64,000 bases of DNA from JABDGR01 sp964561455 (GTDB taxonomy: Bacteria > Verrucomicrobiota > Verrucomicrobiia > Opitutales > JABDGR01): the NCBI GenBank assembly GCA_964561455.1, contig CAZLPS010000005.1, positions 36,189 to 100,188 on the forward strand, written 5' to 3'. Below are positions 50,152-58,734 of the stretch, in pieces. Position 1 is the first letter of the stretch; each line of letters starts with the position of its first letter. Position numbers and translations under genes: made by a program. The notes below the pieces were generated by a model. The model worked only from the letters and a program-made list of their open reading frames with translations. It was not told where the DNA came from and searched no databases.

Positions 50152-51939
50152 TTAGCTCAGGAGTTTTTTGACCAAATCGTCAAGACGTCGTGCCGCTTCC
50201 GCCAAATCGGCCTGGTCGGGAAGGAAGCCGCCGAAGCGCAGGGCGTCACCGGCGTCAAAGATTTCGCGGGCCTGCTGGCGCACATCGGATGCCGTACCTC
50301 GCTGGGCGAGGTGGGCGTCGAATTCCAGCCAAGTGAGGGCTTCAGCTGCATCCGCACGATCATGGCTGGCGGCCGCTTGGAGCGCCCGTTGCGCCTCAGT
50401 GTAGAATTCCGCAGCGTGGCCCTTGGCGGCGGCTGCGCGGGCCCGCTCCAAGGCGCTCTGGGCCTGCTGGCGGGCCCGTCGGCGCCGGGCATAGACCGGG
50501 TCGTTCTCGAGGCGCAATTGGCGACGGCGCGTAACCACGAACCCGGCCAGCATGGCCGCCGGCAATACTTGCATCGCCCAAAAATACGGTGAGGCAAAAA
50601 CCGATCGTGGTTGAGGGCTTTGCCAGGCGCCGGCGTCCATATGCAGGGCGATGAGGTTGGGCCGGCCTTCACTGGCGGTATTATTCGCGACGGCCGGCAA
50701 GGGCATCGCCTGCCCTGGTGGCGCGGACTTGACCTTGACCGCAATGGGGTTTCCCGGCAATTGCACATAAGCCTTCTTTTCGGGATCAAAAAAATTCACC
50801 TGGGGAGGCGGCAATTCCGTTACATTTTCCGACAGCGGCATGATGACGTATTCGAATGTTTTTGAGCCGTGATAGCCGGTGGCGTCCATGCTCTTGAAGG
50901 AATCCTGCGGTGCATAGGTGCGCCATAGTGAACCAAGGTCGAGCACGGGCGCTTGAAACCGGTCGAAATTGCCCTGGCCGGTGATGGTAATCTTGTAGGT
51001 TGCGGGCACCCCCACTTGCAGGTCAGTTGAATCCAGATTGGCCGAGCTCACCACAAATTCACCGATGCCACCCGTGAAATTCGCGGGCCGGCCTTCATCG
51101 GGCAGTGCCAACACGCTGAAATCCATGGGGGTGGAGACGACGCTAATTTGCTCTTGATGTGCGCCAAACAGCGGCGATGCCCCGAGCAAACTTTGGGTGA
51201 ACGGATCGCTGCTCTTGCTGGTGGTCATTACCAGCAACGGCATGGTAAAATGCAGGGATTGCGGTCCCGCTTTCAAGGGGGTCAGCGTGGTGTGCCAAGT
51301 ATTGCCGGCAAAGCGCCCATTGGCCGTGGGCACGGCGAATTCATCCGGTTTACCGGTCAGGCCCACTCGTTCAAATCCATCGTTATCCTGGGTAAATTCT
51401 CCGGCAATCTGTGGCTGCAAATCCGGCCGCCAAGTCGCCGTGATGTCGAGCGGCAGTTTTTCTCCCACATAAATATCAGTGCGGGGAGTTTGGGCGGTCA
51501 AATTAATCAGGCTGGTGGTCGTGGGCATCGTGGGATGGTCCGTGACGTCCAGCGTGGCCGCCGGCACGCTGACGTCCTTGCCGTTGGCCGTCATGGGCCA
51601 GGCGGGGATCGTGTATTTACCCGGTTTGCTGGCGCGCACCTGAAATTGCAGCGTTAACTCCGCCGTCATTTCGCCATTAACAAACCGGATGCTGCTGCTG
51701 GATCCGGAGCCCAGAATCTCCAGGCCCGCCACGGCTGGCAGGTTGCCTTTCGGTGAGGTCGTCGTACCGGAAACAGTGACGCGGTATTCGCCGACTTCAC
51801 CTGGGCCAAGCTGCGCAGGACTGAAACTGGCGGTGACGTTCGCCTCCGGCTCCCGGGTGGCGGCACCTGGCAGGGCCAGGGTGGCGGCCATCCAGCAAAG
51901 GGTAGTCAGGAGGAAATATCTGGTAATGCGCGCAGTCAT
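50152..51939 (-). CDS. batD: BatD-like protein
   Basis: 595 aa. Signal peptide (TRYFLLTTLCWMAATLALPGAA), then repeated beta-sandwich domains with phrases such as GEYRVTVSGTTTSPKGNLP and YKITITGQGNFDRFQAPVLDL, typical of BatD (oxygen-tolerance family). Near the C-terminus a membrane helix (YFWAMQVLPAAMLAGFVV) precedes a cytosolic helical tail. The ATG at 51939 is chosen; a GTG at 51954 overlaps the previous stop. BatD acts with the BatA/BatB proteins in the membrane; its molecular role is unknown. Confidence 0.87.
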   Translation of the reverse strand: MTARITRYFLLTTLCWMAATLALPGAATREPEANVTASFSPAQLGPGEVGEYRVTVSGTTTSPKGNLPAVAGLEILGSGSSSSIRFVNGEMTAELTLQFQVRASKPGKYTIPAWPMTANGKDVSVPAATLDVTDHPTMPTTTSLINLTAQTPRTDIYVGEKLPLDITATWRPDLQPQIAGEFTQDNDGFERVGLTGKPDEFAVPTANGRFAGNTWHTTLTPLKAGPQSLHFTMPLLVMTTSKSSDPFTQSLLGASPLFGAHQEQISVVSTPMDFSVLALPDEGRPANFTGGIGEFVVSSANLDSTDLQVGVPATYKITITGQGNFDRFQAPVLDLGSLWRTYAPQDSFKSMDATGYHGSKTFEYVIMPLSENVTELPPPQVNFFDPEKKAYVQLPGNPIAVKVKSAPPGQAMPLPAVANNTASEGRPNLIALHMDAGAWQSPQPRSVFASPYFWAMQVLPAAMLAGFVVTRRRQLRLENDPVYARRRRARQQAQSALERARAAAAKGHAAEFYTEAQRALQAAASHDRADAAEALTWLEFDAHLAQRGTASDVRQQAREIFDAGDALRFGGFLPDQADLAEAARRLDDLVKKLLS

Positions 51940-51947
51940 GTTGGGAA

Positions 51948-54428
51948 TCACCAATCTTTATGGGCTGGGTCGGTGGAGGCGGGTTTCTGGCCCTGAGCCT
52001 GGACCTGTACCGGGTCGGCGGGCAGCTTGTGTTCGTAGGCTTTGAGGGAGTCCAAAAGTTGACGGGCTTCGTCGCGGGTCATGACCCCCATGAGGGTGAC
52101 ACCGCTGGCGCTCGCAGTCGCCGGATTGCCACCGCCGCCCGGCGGCGACGAGGCCCCGGCAGTATCAGCCGGAGGCTTCTGCTGACCTTGCGCTGGCTGG
52201 CCAGGTTCCTTGCCTGTCCCGGTGGACGACTGGGGCTGGGCGGGCTTTTGGCCTGAAGATTGTGCCGGTGGGGGTTGTGCGCCCCGCTGGCCGGTGGATT
52301 GCGGCGGCTGCTGCTGGCCGCTGCCCCTGGAACCCTGTTGGCCGGGTTGGTTTTGCGGCTGGGAATTTTGATTTTTGTCGCCGGTGCCATTTTGCGGCTT
52401 GGGCTGTGGACTGTTATTGGACGGATTTTTTTGGGAGGTGTCCGCCGGATTCTTCGGATTGGGTTGACTCGGTTTGGATTGATCCGGATTTTTATTGTCC
52501 GGCGAATTCTGCTGGTTTTGTTTTTGGTCTCCCGAATCGTTGGGTGCGGAGTTATTCTGGTTATTTTGTGAATTGTTTTTGCCCGATTGGTTTGGCGGAT
52601 TTTTATTTGGCTGGTTTTGATTCTGCTTGTCCGCGTTGTTCTGGTCTTGGTTGTTCTTGTTCTGATCCTTCTGATCCTGATCCTTCTGATCCGGTGGATT
52701 ATTCTGGTCCGATTGATTCTGTTGTTGTTGCTGTTGTTTGTCCTGTTGATCCAGTTGCTTTTTGAGCGCTTCCAGTTGCTTTGTCGTCAAAGCGAGGTTG
52801 TACCGCGCGTCGGTGTCGGTGGAATTCAAATCGAGTGCGTTTTGATAGTCCTTAACCGCCGATTCCCAAGTGGTGACGGTCTTATGCGGGTCATCCTTCA
52901 TTTGGTTCTGGCCGAGGCGGTAATGCGCATTGCCGAGATTGTAATAGGACCGCTGCTGCAGCGTCAGATCGTTGCTCGAAAGCGCTTTGGTGTACGCCTG
53001 CGCCGCCCCTTCGAAGTCCCCACCGCGATACCGACTCTCGCCTTCATTGTACCGGAATCGGCTGTCCAGCGGCAGGGCGCTGGCCACTTGCTCATAGGCA
53101 TTGGCGGCGGCGGCATAATTGCCTTGTTGGAAAAGCGCCTCCGCATCTTTGGCCGAATATTTTAAGCCGGAGGGAGTGCCGGAGGCCGCGGGGGCGGTCC
53201 CCGAAGCCGATGGCGGATAATCGGTGGGTGCCGGGGCGCTGGAATCGGCCGCCGCAGCCAAACTGCGGGAAGTGGTGGCCAGGCTCACGGCCAGGAACAG
53301 ACACCCCGCCATGATCGGCGGCGAAGATGGCGGCCCAGATGCCGCCTTGATTCGGGGTGGCGCGCCGGTGGCTGCCGAAACGGGTATGGGTTCGGCCAAG
53401 TTGACGGTGGTCACGCTGCTGCGCCTCCACGACGGCCGCCGGGTGCCGATGAGCATTTCCACCACCAGCAGCACAAAGCCCGCCGCCAGCGGCCATTGGA
53501 AACGCTCGATGGCCTGGCGGCGCATTTGTGACTTCATATTCTGTTCGGGAATTTTTTTGATTCCGTCCTCGTAAACCTTCAAGAGGCCTTCGCCGGTGGC
53601 TCCAAGTGGGGCATAGAAGCCCTTGGTCATCGCGGCAATTTGCGTGAGCGTGGTGGAATCGAGATGCGATTTCACGATCTCGCCCCGTTGGTCACGAACG
53701 AAATCGGTGTGGCCATTGGCATCACGGATGGGAATGATTTCGCCCTCGGGCGTGCCGACGCCGACGGTAAATACGGTCACGCCCTTGTCGGCCAGCGCCT
53801 TGGCTTCACCAATGCCTTCGCCTTCGAGATCCTCGCCATCCGTCAGCAGGACGATGATTTTATGATTGCCGGACTCTTCGAGGGCTTTGGCGGCAACATC
53901 AAGGCCGACGCTTATGTCCGTGCCTCCGTCGGCAATGGTATTGGTGTCCACGGCTTGCAGGGTTTGGCGAAACGCATCGTAGTCCAGCGTCAACGGGCAT
54001 TGCAAGAAGGCATCCCCGGCAAAAGCGACCAGGCCCACGCGATTGCTCCCCATTTTCTCCAGACAGTCAAAAATGGCCAGCTTGGCGCGTTCCAGGCGGT
54101 TGGGTCGCACGTCCTGCGACAACATGCTGCGCGACGTATCAATGACAAAAACCACGTCCACGCCGTGTGCGCGTTGTTCCTCCCAGTCGTACCCCCATTG
54201 TGGGCGGCTAAAGGCAAAAACCGCCAGCAATACTCCCACGGCCACCACCCCCTGTTTCATCCGCCGCAACGCCGGGCTGTGCGAGGTCAGCAGCAATGGC
54301 AGCAGTCGGGCCGAGGCAAATTGCGCCAGCATCCGCTCCCGCTCCCGCCCGCTGCGGACGAACAGCACCAGTAGCCCGGCCAGGGTAACGGGCAGGGCGA
54401 TGAGGGCATATGGCCAGAACAGGGTCAT
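51948..54428 (-). CDS. batB: BatB-BatC fusion with Gln/Asn/Pro-rich tail
   Basis: 826 aa. N-terminal BatB: membrane helices around a von Willebrand A domain with MIDAS VFVIDTSRSMLSQD and LLTDGEDLEGEGIGEAKALADKG. Near residue 320-390 a second helix pair. Then TPR-type repeats of BatC (YNEGESRYRGGDFEGAAQAYTKALSSNDLTLQQRSYYNLGNAHYRLG) and about 260 residues of Gln/Asn/Pro/Ser repeats, and finally a short ordered end (VTLMGVMTRDEARQLLDSLKAYEHKLP). In many genomes batB and batC are separate; here they are one gene. Overlaps nothing; batA is 6 nt upstream. Confidence 0.92.
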   Translation of the reverse strand: MTLFWPYALIALPVTLAGLLVLFVRSGRERERMLAQFASARLLPLLLTSHSPALRRMKQGVVAVGVLLAVFAFSRPQWGYDWEEQRAHGVDVVFVIDTSRSMLSQDVRPNRLERAKLAIFDCLEKMGSNRVGLVAFAGDAFLQCPLTLDYDAFRQTLQAVDTNTIADGGTDISVGLDVAAKALEESGNHKIIVLLTDGEDLEGEGIGEAKALADKGVTVFTVGVGTPEGEIIPIRDANGHTDFVRDQRGEIVKSHLDSTTLTQIAAMTKGFYAPLGATGEGLLKVYEDGIKKIPEQNMKSQMRRQAIERFQWPLAAGFVLLVVEMLIGTRRPSWRRSSVTTVNLAEPIPVSAATGAPPRIKAASGPPSSPPIMAGCLFLAVSLATTSRSLAAAADSSAPAPTDYPPSASGTAPAASGTPSGLKYSAKDAEALFQQGNYAAAANAYEQVASALPLDSRFRYNEGESRYRGGDFEGAAQAYTKALSSNDLTLQQRSYYNLGNAHYRLGQNQMKDDPHKTVTTWESAVKDYQNALDLNSTDTDARYNLALTTKQLEALKKQLDQQDKQQQQQQNQSDQNNPPDQKDQDQKDQNKNNQDQNNADKQNQNQPNKNPPNQSGKNNSQNNQNNSAPNDSGDQKQNQQNSPDNKNPDQSKPSQPNPKNPADTSQKNPSNNSPQPKPQNGTGDKNQNSQPQNQPGQQGSRGSGQQQPPQSTGQRGAQPPPAQSSGQKPAQPQSSTGTGKEPGQPAQGQQKPPADTAGASSPPGGGGNPATASASGVTLMGVMTRDEARQLLDSLKAYEHKLPADPVQVQAQGQKPASTDPAHKDW

Positions 54429-54434
54429 GGAAAG

Positions 54435-55487
54435 TCAGGGCAGGCGGCGCAGCCGGGTGTGGCCGAGGACTTGTTCGAGTCCGATCAGCCCCAAACCCAG
54501 CAGTGCCGGCCAATAAAAAAGTTCCTGGTACGTGGAATAATGCCGCAAGTGCGCGGAAGTCTTCTCCAGCTTGTCAATTTCATCGTAGATTTTCTTCAGT
54601 TGGTTTTCATCCGTGGCCCGGAAGAACCGGCCGTTGGTCTGCTCGGCGATTTTCTGCAAATCATCACTGTCAATGCCGTCCACCGCCATCTTGCGGCCAA
54701 ACATGTCGGTGGCAAATTGCACATGGCCGAAGCGGTCGCGGACCAGGCCGCCTTGGTCGTCCAGCAGCGGCATGTAGGAATTGCTCGTGCCGACGCCGAT
54801 GGTATAGATTTTTACTTTGTAGGTGCTGGCCGCTTCCGCGGCGGACAGCGGGCTGATGTTGCCGGCGTTATTGTCGCCATCGGTCAGCAGAATGATGATC
54901 CGGCTCTTGGAATCGAGCGAGCGCAGCCGGTTGGTGGCGGTACCCAGCGCCGTGCCAATGGCTGTGCTGCTGCCGTCAATCCGCTTCAGGTGCAATCCCT
55001 CCAGGCTTTGCAGCAGCCAGTCATGGTTTAACGTGATGGGGCTGACGAGGTAGGGACTGGAGGCGAAAATCACCAGACCGATGCGGTCATCCGGGCGCCG
55101 CTTGATAAAGTCCTTCATCACGTTCTTTGCCGCATCCACCCGCGTGACCGGGTTGCTGTCGCTTACCGACATGTCCACCGAGGCCATGGAGTAGGAGAGG
55201 TCGAGCACCAGCACGATGTCAATGCCGCTGGCTTCGATCTGTTCCGAGTGTGTTTCGGGCAATTGCGGGCGGGCCAGTGCGGCCGTGAAAGCCGCCAGCC
55301 CCAAGGCCCGCAGGGCAAACAAGAACCAGCCCGCGCGCGAACGTGCCGGTGAACCCAACTGGCGGACCACGGCCACGCTCGAGAATTGCACGGCGGCCGC
55401 CTGCCCGGCCCGCCCGCGCAGCAGTAACAGCAGCGGCAGCGCCAGCAGCAGCCAGAAATATTCCGGATCATGAAAGCTGAGGTTCAC
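54435..55487 (-). CDS. batA: BatA-like VWA-domain membrane protein
   Basis: 350 aa. N-terminal helix (FWLLLALPLLLLLRG), a second helix, then a von Willebrand A domain with MIDAS motif VLVLDLSYSMASVD and LLTDGDNNAGNISPLSAAEAAS, and a C-terminal helix (LFYWPALLGLGLIGLEQVL). Starts at GTG 55487, overlapping the previous gene by 4 nt. Typical BatA. Confidence 0.92.
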   Translation of the reverse strand: MNLSFHDPEYFWLLLALPLLLLLRGRAGQAAAVQFSSVAVVRQLGSPARSRAGWFLFALRALGLAAFTAALARPQLPETHSEQIEASGIDIVLVLDLSYSMASVDMSVSDSNPVTRVDAAKNVMKDFIKRRPDDRIGLVIFASSPYLVSPITLNHDWLLQSLEGLHLKRIDGSSTAIGTALGTATNRLRSLDSKSRIIILLTDGDNNAGNISPLSAAEAASTYKVKIYTIGVGTSNSYMPLLDDQGGLVRDRFGHVQFATDMFGRKMAVDGIDSDDLQKIAEQTNGRFFRATDENQLKKIYDEIDKLEKTSAHLRHYSTYQELFYWPALLGLGLIGLEQVLGHTRLRRLP

Positions 55488-56206
55488 TGGGTGGACAGGG
55501 TGGGGGTTGCGGGGGGTCCCGCCGGAGGTGGCGCCGCCGCCGGCTTATTCGCGGATGCGGGAGTTGGCGGCGGCCGGCGGCTCTTTTCAGCGGCATCAAC
55601 GAAATCGCCGGCCGCCTTCATCAATAAGGCACGTTCCTCGGGGCCAAACTGCTGGCCGGCGAATTTGGCCAGATCGCAATATTCCAGAAAGCGTTTCAAG
55701 AGAACGGTCAGCTCGCCTTTCAGCCAAGTGTGGCGCGAGGCTTCCAGCAGAAACTCGTCGGTGGTGCGCTCCGGTGCCGGTATCCGGTAGGCATTTTCGA
55801 GGTAATGCCGTACGGCGTCTGACGCTGCCACGGCAAAAATTTTGTCCTGACCGGTGTTCTGCAAGCCGCGGGCATAGGCGAGCTCCTTCAGCGCGCGTTC
55901 GTAGGGTGTCAGCGGTGGCGTGGGCTTTTTCCGCATGAGCAGCCAAATTATCCAGATCAAAACGAGGACGGCCAGTATGCAGTCGGCGATGACTTGGGGG
56001 CCGTGTTTCTCCCAGAATGTCAGCGGCACCAGGCTGTGAATATCGTGGATGTCCGGGCCGGCCGCGGCAGTGGCGGAGGGCGCAGCCTGACCCGCCTGCG
56101 GGGCTGGGGCTGTCTGCGCCGCCAGCGGTCCGGCCAGCAGCGAAACTACCGTCAGGGCCCAAGCCCTGCGGCCGATCAATTGGCGAAACTGTGAAATTAT
56201 GGGCAC
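55484..56206 (-). CDS. DUF4381-like membrane protein of the Bat operon
   Basis: 240 aa, GTG start at 56206. Signal peptide-like start (RRAWALTVVSLLAGPLAAQ), a Pro/Ala-rich linker, one membrane helix (VIADCILAVLVLIWIIWLLMRK) and a helical cytosolic domain (ALKELAYARGLQNTGQDKIF, SDAVRHYLENAYRIPAPERTTDEFLLEAS). This matches the DUF4381-type protein often placed between DUF58 and BatA. Overlaps batA by 4 nt. Confidence 0.8.
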   Translation of the reverse strand: MPIISQFRQLIGRRAWALTVVSLLAGPLAAQTAPAPQAGQAAPSATAAAGPDIHDIHSLVPLTFWEKHGPQVIADCILAVLVLIWIIWLLMRKKPTPPLTPYERALKELAYARGLQNTGQDKIFAVAASDAVRHYLENAYRIPAPERTTDEFLLEASRHTWLKGELTVLLKRFLEYCDLAKFAGQQFGPEERALLMKAAGDFVDAAEKSRRPPPTPASANKPAAAPPPAGPPATPTLSTQ

Positions 56207-56215
56207 GGAAAAAGG

Positions 56216-57169
56216 TCAGCGGCGGCGGCGTTGTTGAAAGAACCGGCGCAGCGGCATGATGTAGGATTCGTTGGTGGAAAGAGGCAGGATGCCCGCACCT
56301 GTTTGTAAGAGACCGCGCCGAAACATTTCGACGCGTCCCTGGGTCTCCTTGGCATATTGCGCCCGCACTTGCGCGCTGGACGTATTGATCTCGATGACTT
56401 CGCCAGTTTCGGCGTCTTCCACGGTCAGGAGGCCAATCGCGGGCAAGTTCTGCTCGCGTGGGTCGGTAAGCGACACGCAAATCAAGTCGTGCCGGCGGTT
56501 GGTCAGCGCCAGGGCGCGGAACAAGTCCCGGCTGCGCGGGGACTGGGGATTGGGCAGTTTGCCATCCGGACCTTGCAGAAAGTCACTGATCAATACGACA
56601 ATGGAGCGGCGGCGCAGCAGCCGGTTGGAGTAATTCAAGGCGTCCACCAGGTTCGTCCCGCGGTTTTGCGGCGCAAAGCACAGAATGTCGCGCACCACCC
56701 GAAGAATATGCTGCCGGCCTTTTTGCGGATGAACGAATTTTTCCATTCGGTCCGTGAAAATCCCCAGCCCCACTTTGTCGTTGTTGCGGGTGGCGGAGTA
56801 GGCGAGTACGCTGGCGATTTCCGCAGCCAGTTCGCGCTTGCTGACGGCGGCGGAACCAAAGGCACCGGAAGCGCTCCCGTCCACGAGCAGCATCAGGGTC
56901 AATTCGCGTTCTTCGCGGAATTTTTTGACAAAGGGCCGGTCCATCTTGGCGGTGACGTTCCAGTCAATCCGGCGCACATCATCCCCGGCGGCATACTCCC
57001 GCACTTCCTCAAAATCCATGCCCTGGCCCTTAAATACCGAATGGTAGGCGCCGACCAGGGCGTCCGTGACCAACCGGCGCGTGCGGATTTCGATGTGACG
57101 CACGCGCTTGAAGATCGCGGTCGAATTCGCCGGGGTGGTATTGGAGGCTGGGACGGGCACGGTCAGCAA
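56216..57169 (-). CDS. DUF58 protein (VWA-like) of the MoxR cluster
   Basis: 317 aa. Shows the DUF58 signature EVREYAAGDDVRRIDWNVTAKMDRPFVKKFREERE and a VWA-like MIDAS LLVDGSASGAFGS. Ends in LRRFFQQRRRR. Start is TTG 57169 (or GTG 57160), immediately next to the repeat arm of the inserted cassette, so the original start may have been altered. Works with MoxR in a protein-maturation system; exact target unknown. Confidence 0.9.
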   Translation of the reverse strand: MLTVPVPASNTTPANSTAIFKRVRHIEIRTRRLVTDALVGAYHSVFKGQGMDFEEVREYAAGDDVRRIDWNVTAKMDRPFVKKFREERELTLMLLVDGSASGAFGSAAVSKRELAAEIASVLAYSATRNNDKVGLGIFTDRMEKFVHPQKGRQHILRVVRDILCFAPQNRGTNLVDALNYSNRLLRRRSIVVLISDFLQGPDGKLPNPQSPRSRDLFRALALTNRRHDLICVSLTDPREQNLPAIGLLTVEDAETGEVIEINTSSAQVRAQYAKETQGRVEMFRRGLLQTGAGILPLSTNESYIMPLRRFFQQRRRR

Positions 57170-57170
57170 A

Positions 57171-57625
57171 AGTGTGGAGTGTGGAGTGTGAAGTGTGGAG
57201 TTAATTACAAGGCACTTCTCTGGATTGGCGTGCGGACTGCCCGGAGAGTTTTTAAACTGGAAATGGCCATGGCGCGCAGTTCCGAAGCTTCCGCGATCAG
57301 GCCGCGGAGGCGTTTTTCAGGTAACAAGCCGAATTCCATGATTAATTCGAGCCAGTACAGGGATTCTTCCAGCTCCTGTAATGAACTTTCCAGTTTACTG
57401 GCAAATTCGGCGCGAGAACGACCATGTAGCGCTTCCCGGTATTGCGCGCCCACCGAGGTGCCGGAGCGTAATAGTTGTTTTCCGAGTACTTGACCGAGAG
57501 CATTCTTAGGCAGAGCCAGATAGACGCGAATCACACGAATCGCGTATTGTTTAGTCCGCTCTTTAAGGGGTGAATCCATTGGTCTTTTGTTTGAACTCCA
57601 CACTTCACACTCCACACTCCACACT
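57171..57625 (-). mobile_element. Perfect inverted-repeat cassette carrying a four-helix-bundle gene
   Basis: Two identical 32-nt arms in inverted orientation: 57171-57202 and 57594-57625. Each consists of 7-nt units AGTGTGG, AGTGTGG, AGTGTGA, AGTGTGG plus AGTT. The enclosed gene's stop is 2 nt inside the left arm. On one side the outer edge forms the TAG stop of moxR; on the other it is 1 nt from the TTG start of the DUF58 gene, so it was placed exactly between two genes of an operon. No target-site duplication is visible. Confidence 0.7.
57205..57579 (-). CDS. Four-helix-bundle protein (S23/Avd-like)
   Basis: 124 aa, all alpha-helical. The family motif LLRSGTSVGAQYREALHGRSRAEFASKLESSLQELEESLYWLELI is typical of the four-helix-bundle family known from 23S rRNA intervening sequences and related to Avd of diversity-generating retroelements. 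Start ATG 57579 (an earlier frame runs into the repeat arm). No reverse transcriptase is nearby. Inserted between moxR and the DUF58 gene inside inverted repeats. Confidence 0.88.
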   Translation of the reverse strand: MDSPLKERTKQYAIRVIRVYLALPKNALGQVLGKQLLRSGTSVGAQYREALHGRSRAEFASKLESSLQELEESLYWLELIMEFGLLPEKRLRGLIAEASELRAMAISSLKTLRAVRTPIQRSAL

Positions 57626-58613
57626 ACGGCACCGGCAGTGTATCAAATATCCGCTTCACCACATCTTCACTCGTAATATCTTCCGCTTCGGCCTCATAGG
57701 TGACGATGACGCGGTGGCGCAAAACGTCGTGACCGATGGTCTTGACGTCCTGTGGAGTCACGTAGCCGCGGCCTTGGAGATAGGCCCAAGCCTTGGCGGC
57801 GAGGGTAAGGGCGATGGTGGCACGGGGCGAGCCGCCGAACCGTACGTATGCATCCAGATCGATCTTGTATTTGCTCGGCGTGCGCGTCGCCATCACGATA
57901 TCCACGATGTAGTCCTTGACCTTGTCATCAATGTAGAGGTCGTCAATCACGGTCCGCGCCGCCAGAATATCCTTTGGGTGAATGATGGTGTTGACGTCCT
58001 GCTTGGGCCGCGTCGTGGCCATCGCCTCGAGGATTTGCCGTTCTTCGGCGCGGGATGGATAGCCAATTTTAAGTTTGAGCATGAAGCGGTCAATTTGCGC
58101 TTCGGGAAGGGTGTAGGTGCCTTCCTGGTCAATGGGGTTTTCGGTGGCGAGCACGAGAAAGGGCTCGGGCAGCGGGAAAGTGTGTTCGCCGATGGTAACT
58201 TGGCGCTCCTGCATGGCTTCGAGCAGGGCGCTTTGGACCTTGGCCGGGGCGCGGTTGATTTCGTCCGCCAACACAAGATTCGAAAAAATCGGACCTTTTT
58301 TGGTCAGGAACTCGCCGTCGCGCGGGTTGTAGATCAGCGTGCCAAGAATGTCCGCGGGCAGCAGGTCAGGCGTAAACTGGATGCGGGCGAAGTCGGCTTG
58401 AATGGCGCTCGCCAGTGTCCTCACCGACAGCGTTTTGGCGAGGCCGGGCACGCCTTCCAGGAGGACGTGGCCGTTGGCCAGCAGGCCGACCAACAGGCGG
58501 TCAATCAGGTAGTGCTGACCAATGATGACCTTGCCGATTTCGTTGCGCAACAAGCCCACCCACGCGGAGCTGGCTTTGACGGATTCGTTGAGAGCTGCGA
58601 GATTGATGGCCAT
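57624..58613 (-). CDS. moxR: MoxR-family AAA+ ATPase
   Basis: 329 aa. Walker A-like GVPGLAKTL, Walker B NLVLADEINRAPAKVQSALLEAM, sensor 1 LATENPIDQEGTY and a lid region with ATIALTLAAKAWAYLQGRG. It remodels or activates partners of the VWA-type Bat/DUF58 proteins. Its TAG stop shares bases with the cassette arm (57624-57626). Confidence 0.93.
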   Translation of the reverse strand: MAINLAALNESVKASSAWVGLLRNEIGKVIIGQHYLIDRLLVGLLANGHVLLEGVPGLAKTLSVRTLASAIQADFARIQFTPDLLPADILGTLIYNPRDGEFLTKKGPIFSNLVLADEINRAPAKVQSALLEAMQERQVTIGEHTFPLPEPFLVLATENPIDQEGTYTLPEAQIDRFMLKLKIGYPSRAEERQILEAMATTRPKQDVNTIIHPKDILAARTVIDDLYIDDKVKDYIVDIVMATRTPSKYKIDLDAYVRFGGSPRATIALTLAAKAWAYLQGRGYVTPQDVKTIGHDVLRHRVIVTYEAEAEDITSEDVVKRIFDTLPVP

Positions 58614-58734
58614 GGGGAGAAGGGTCGGTAAAACCCACCATTATGACCATTACCCCGAACCACGCCACGCCGAAAATGTAAATTTTTTATATCGTGAACC
58701 CGCTGCGGATTTCGCCCGCAAAACCGGCCCCGGC

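Noticed and set aside
52210..52770. Hydrophobic plus-strand ORFs opposite the Gln/Asn-rich tail of BatBC
   Set aside because: Leu/Ile/Val-rich runs arise from reading CAG/AAC/GAT repeats backwards; not a real membrane protein.
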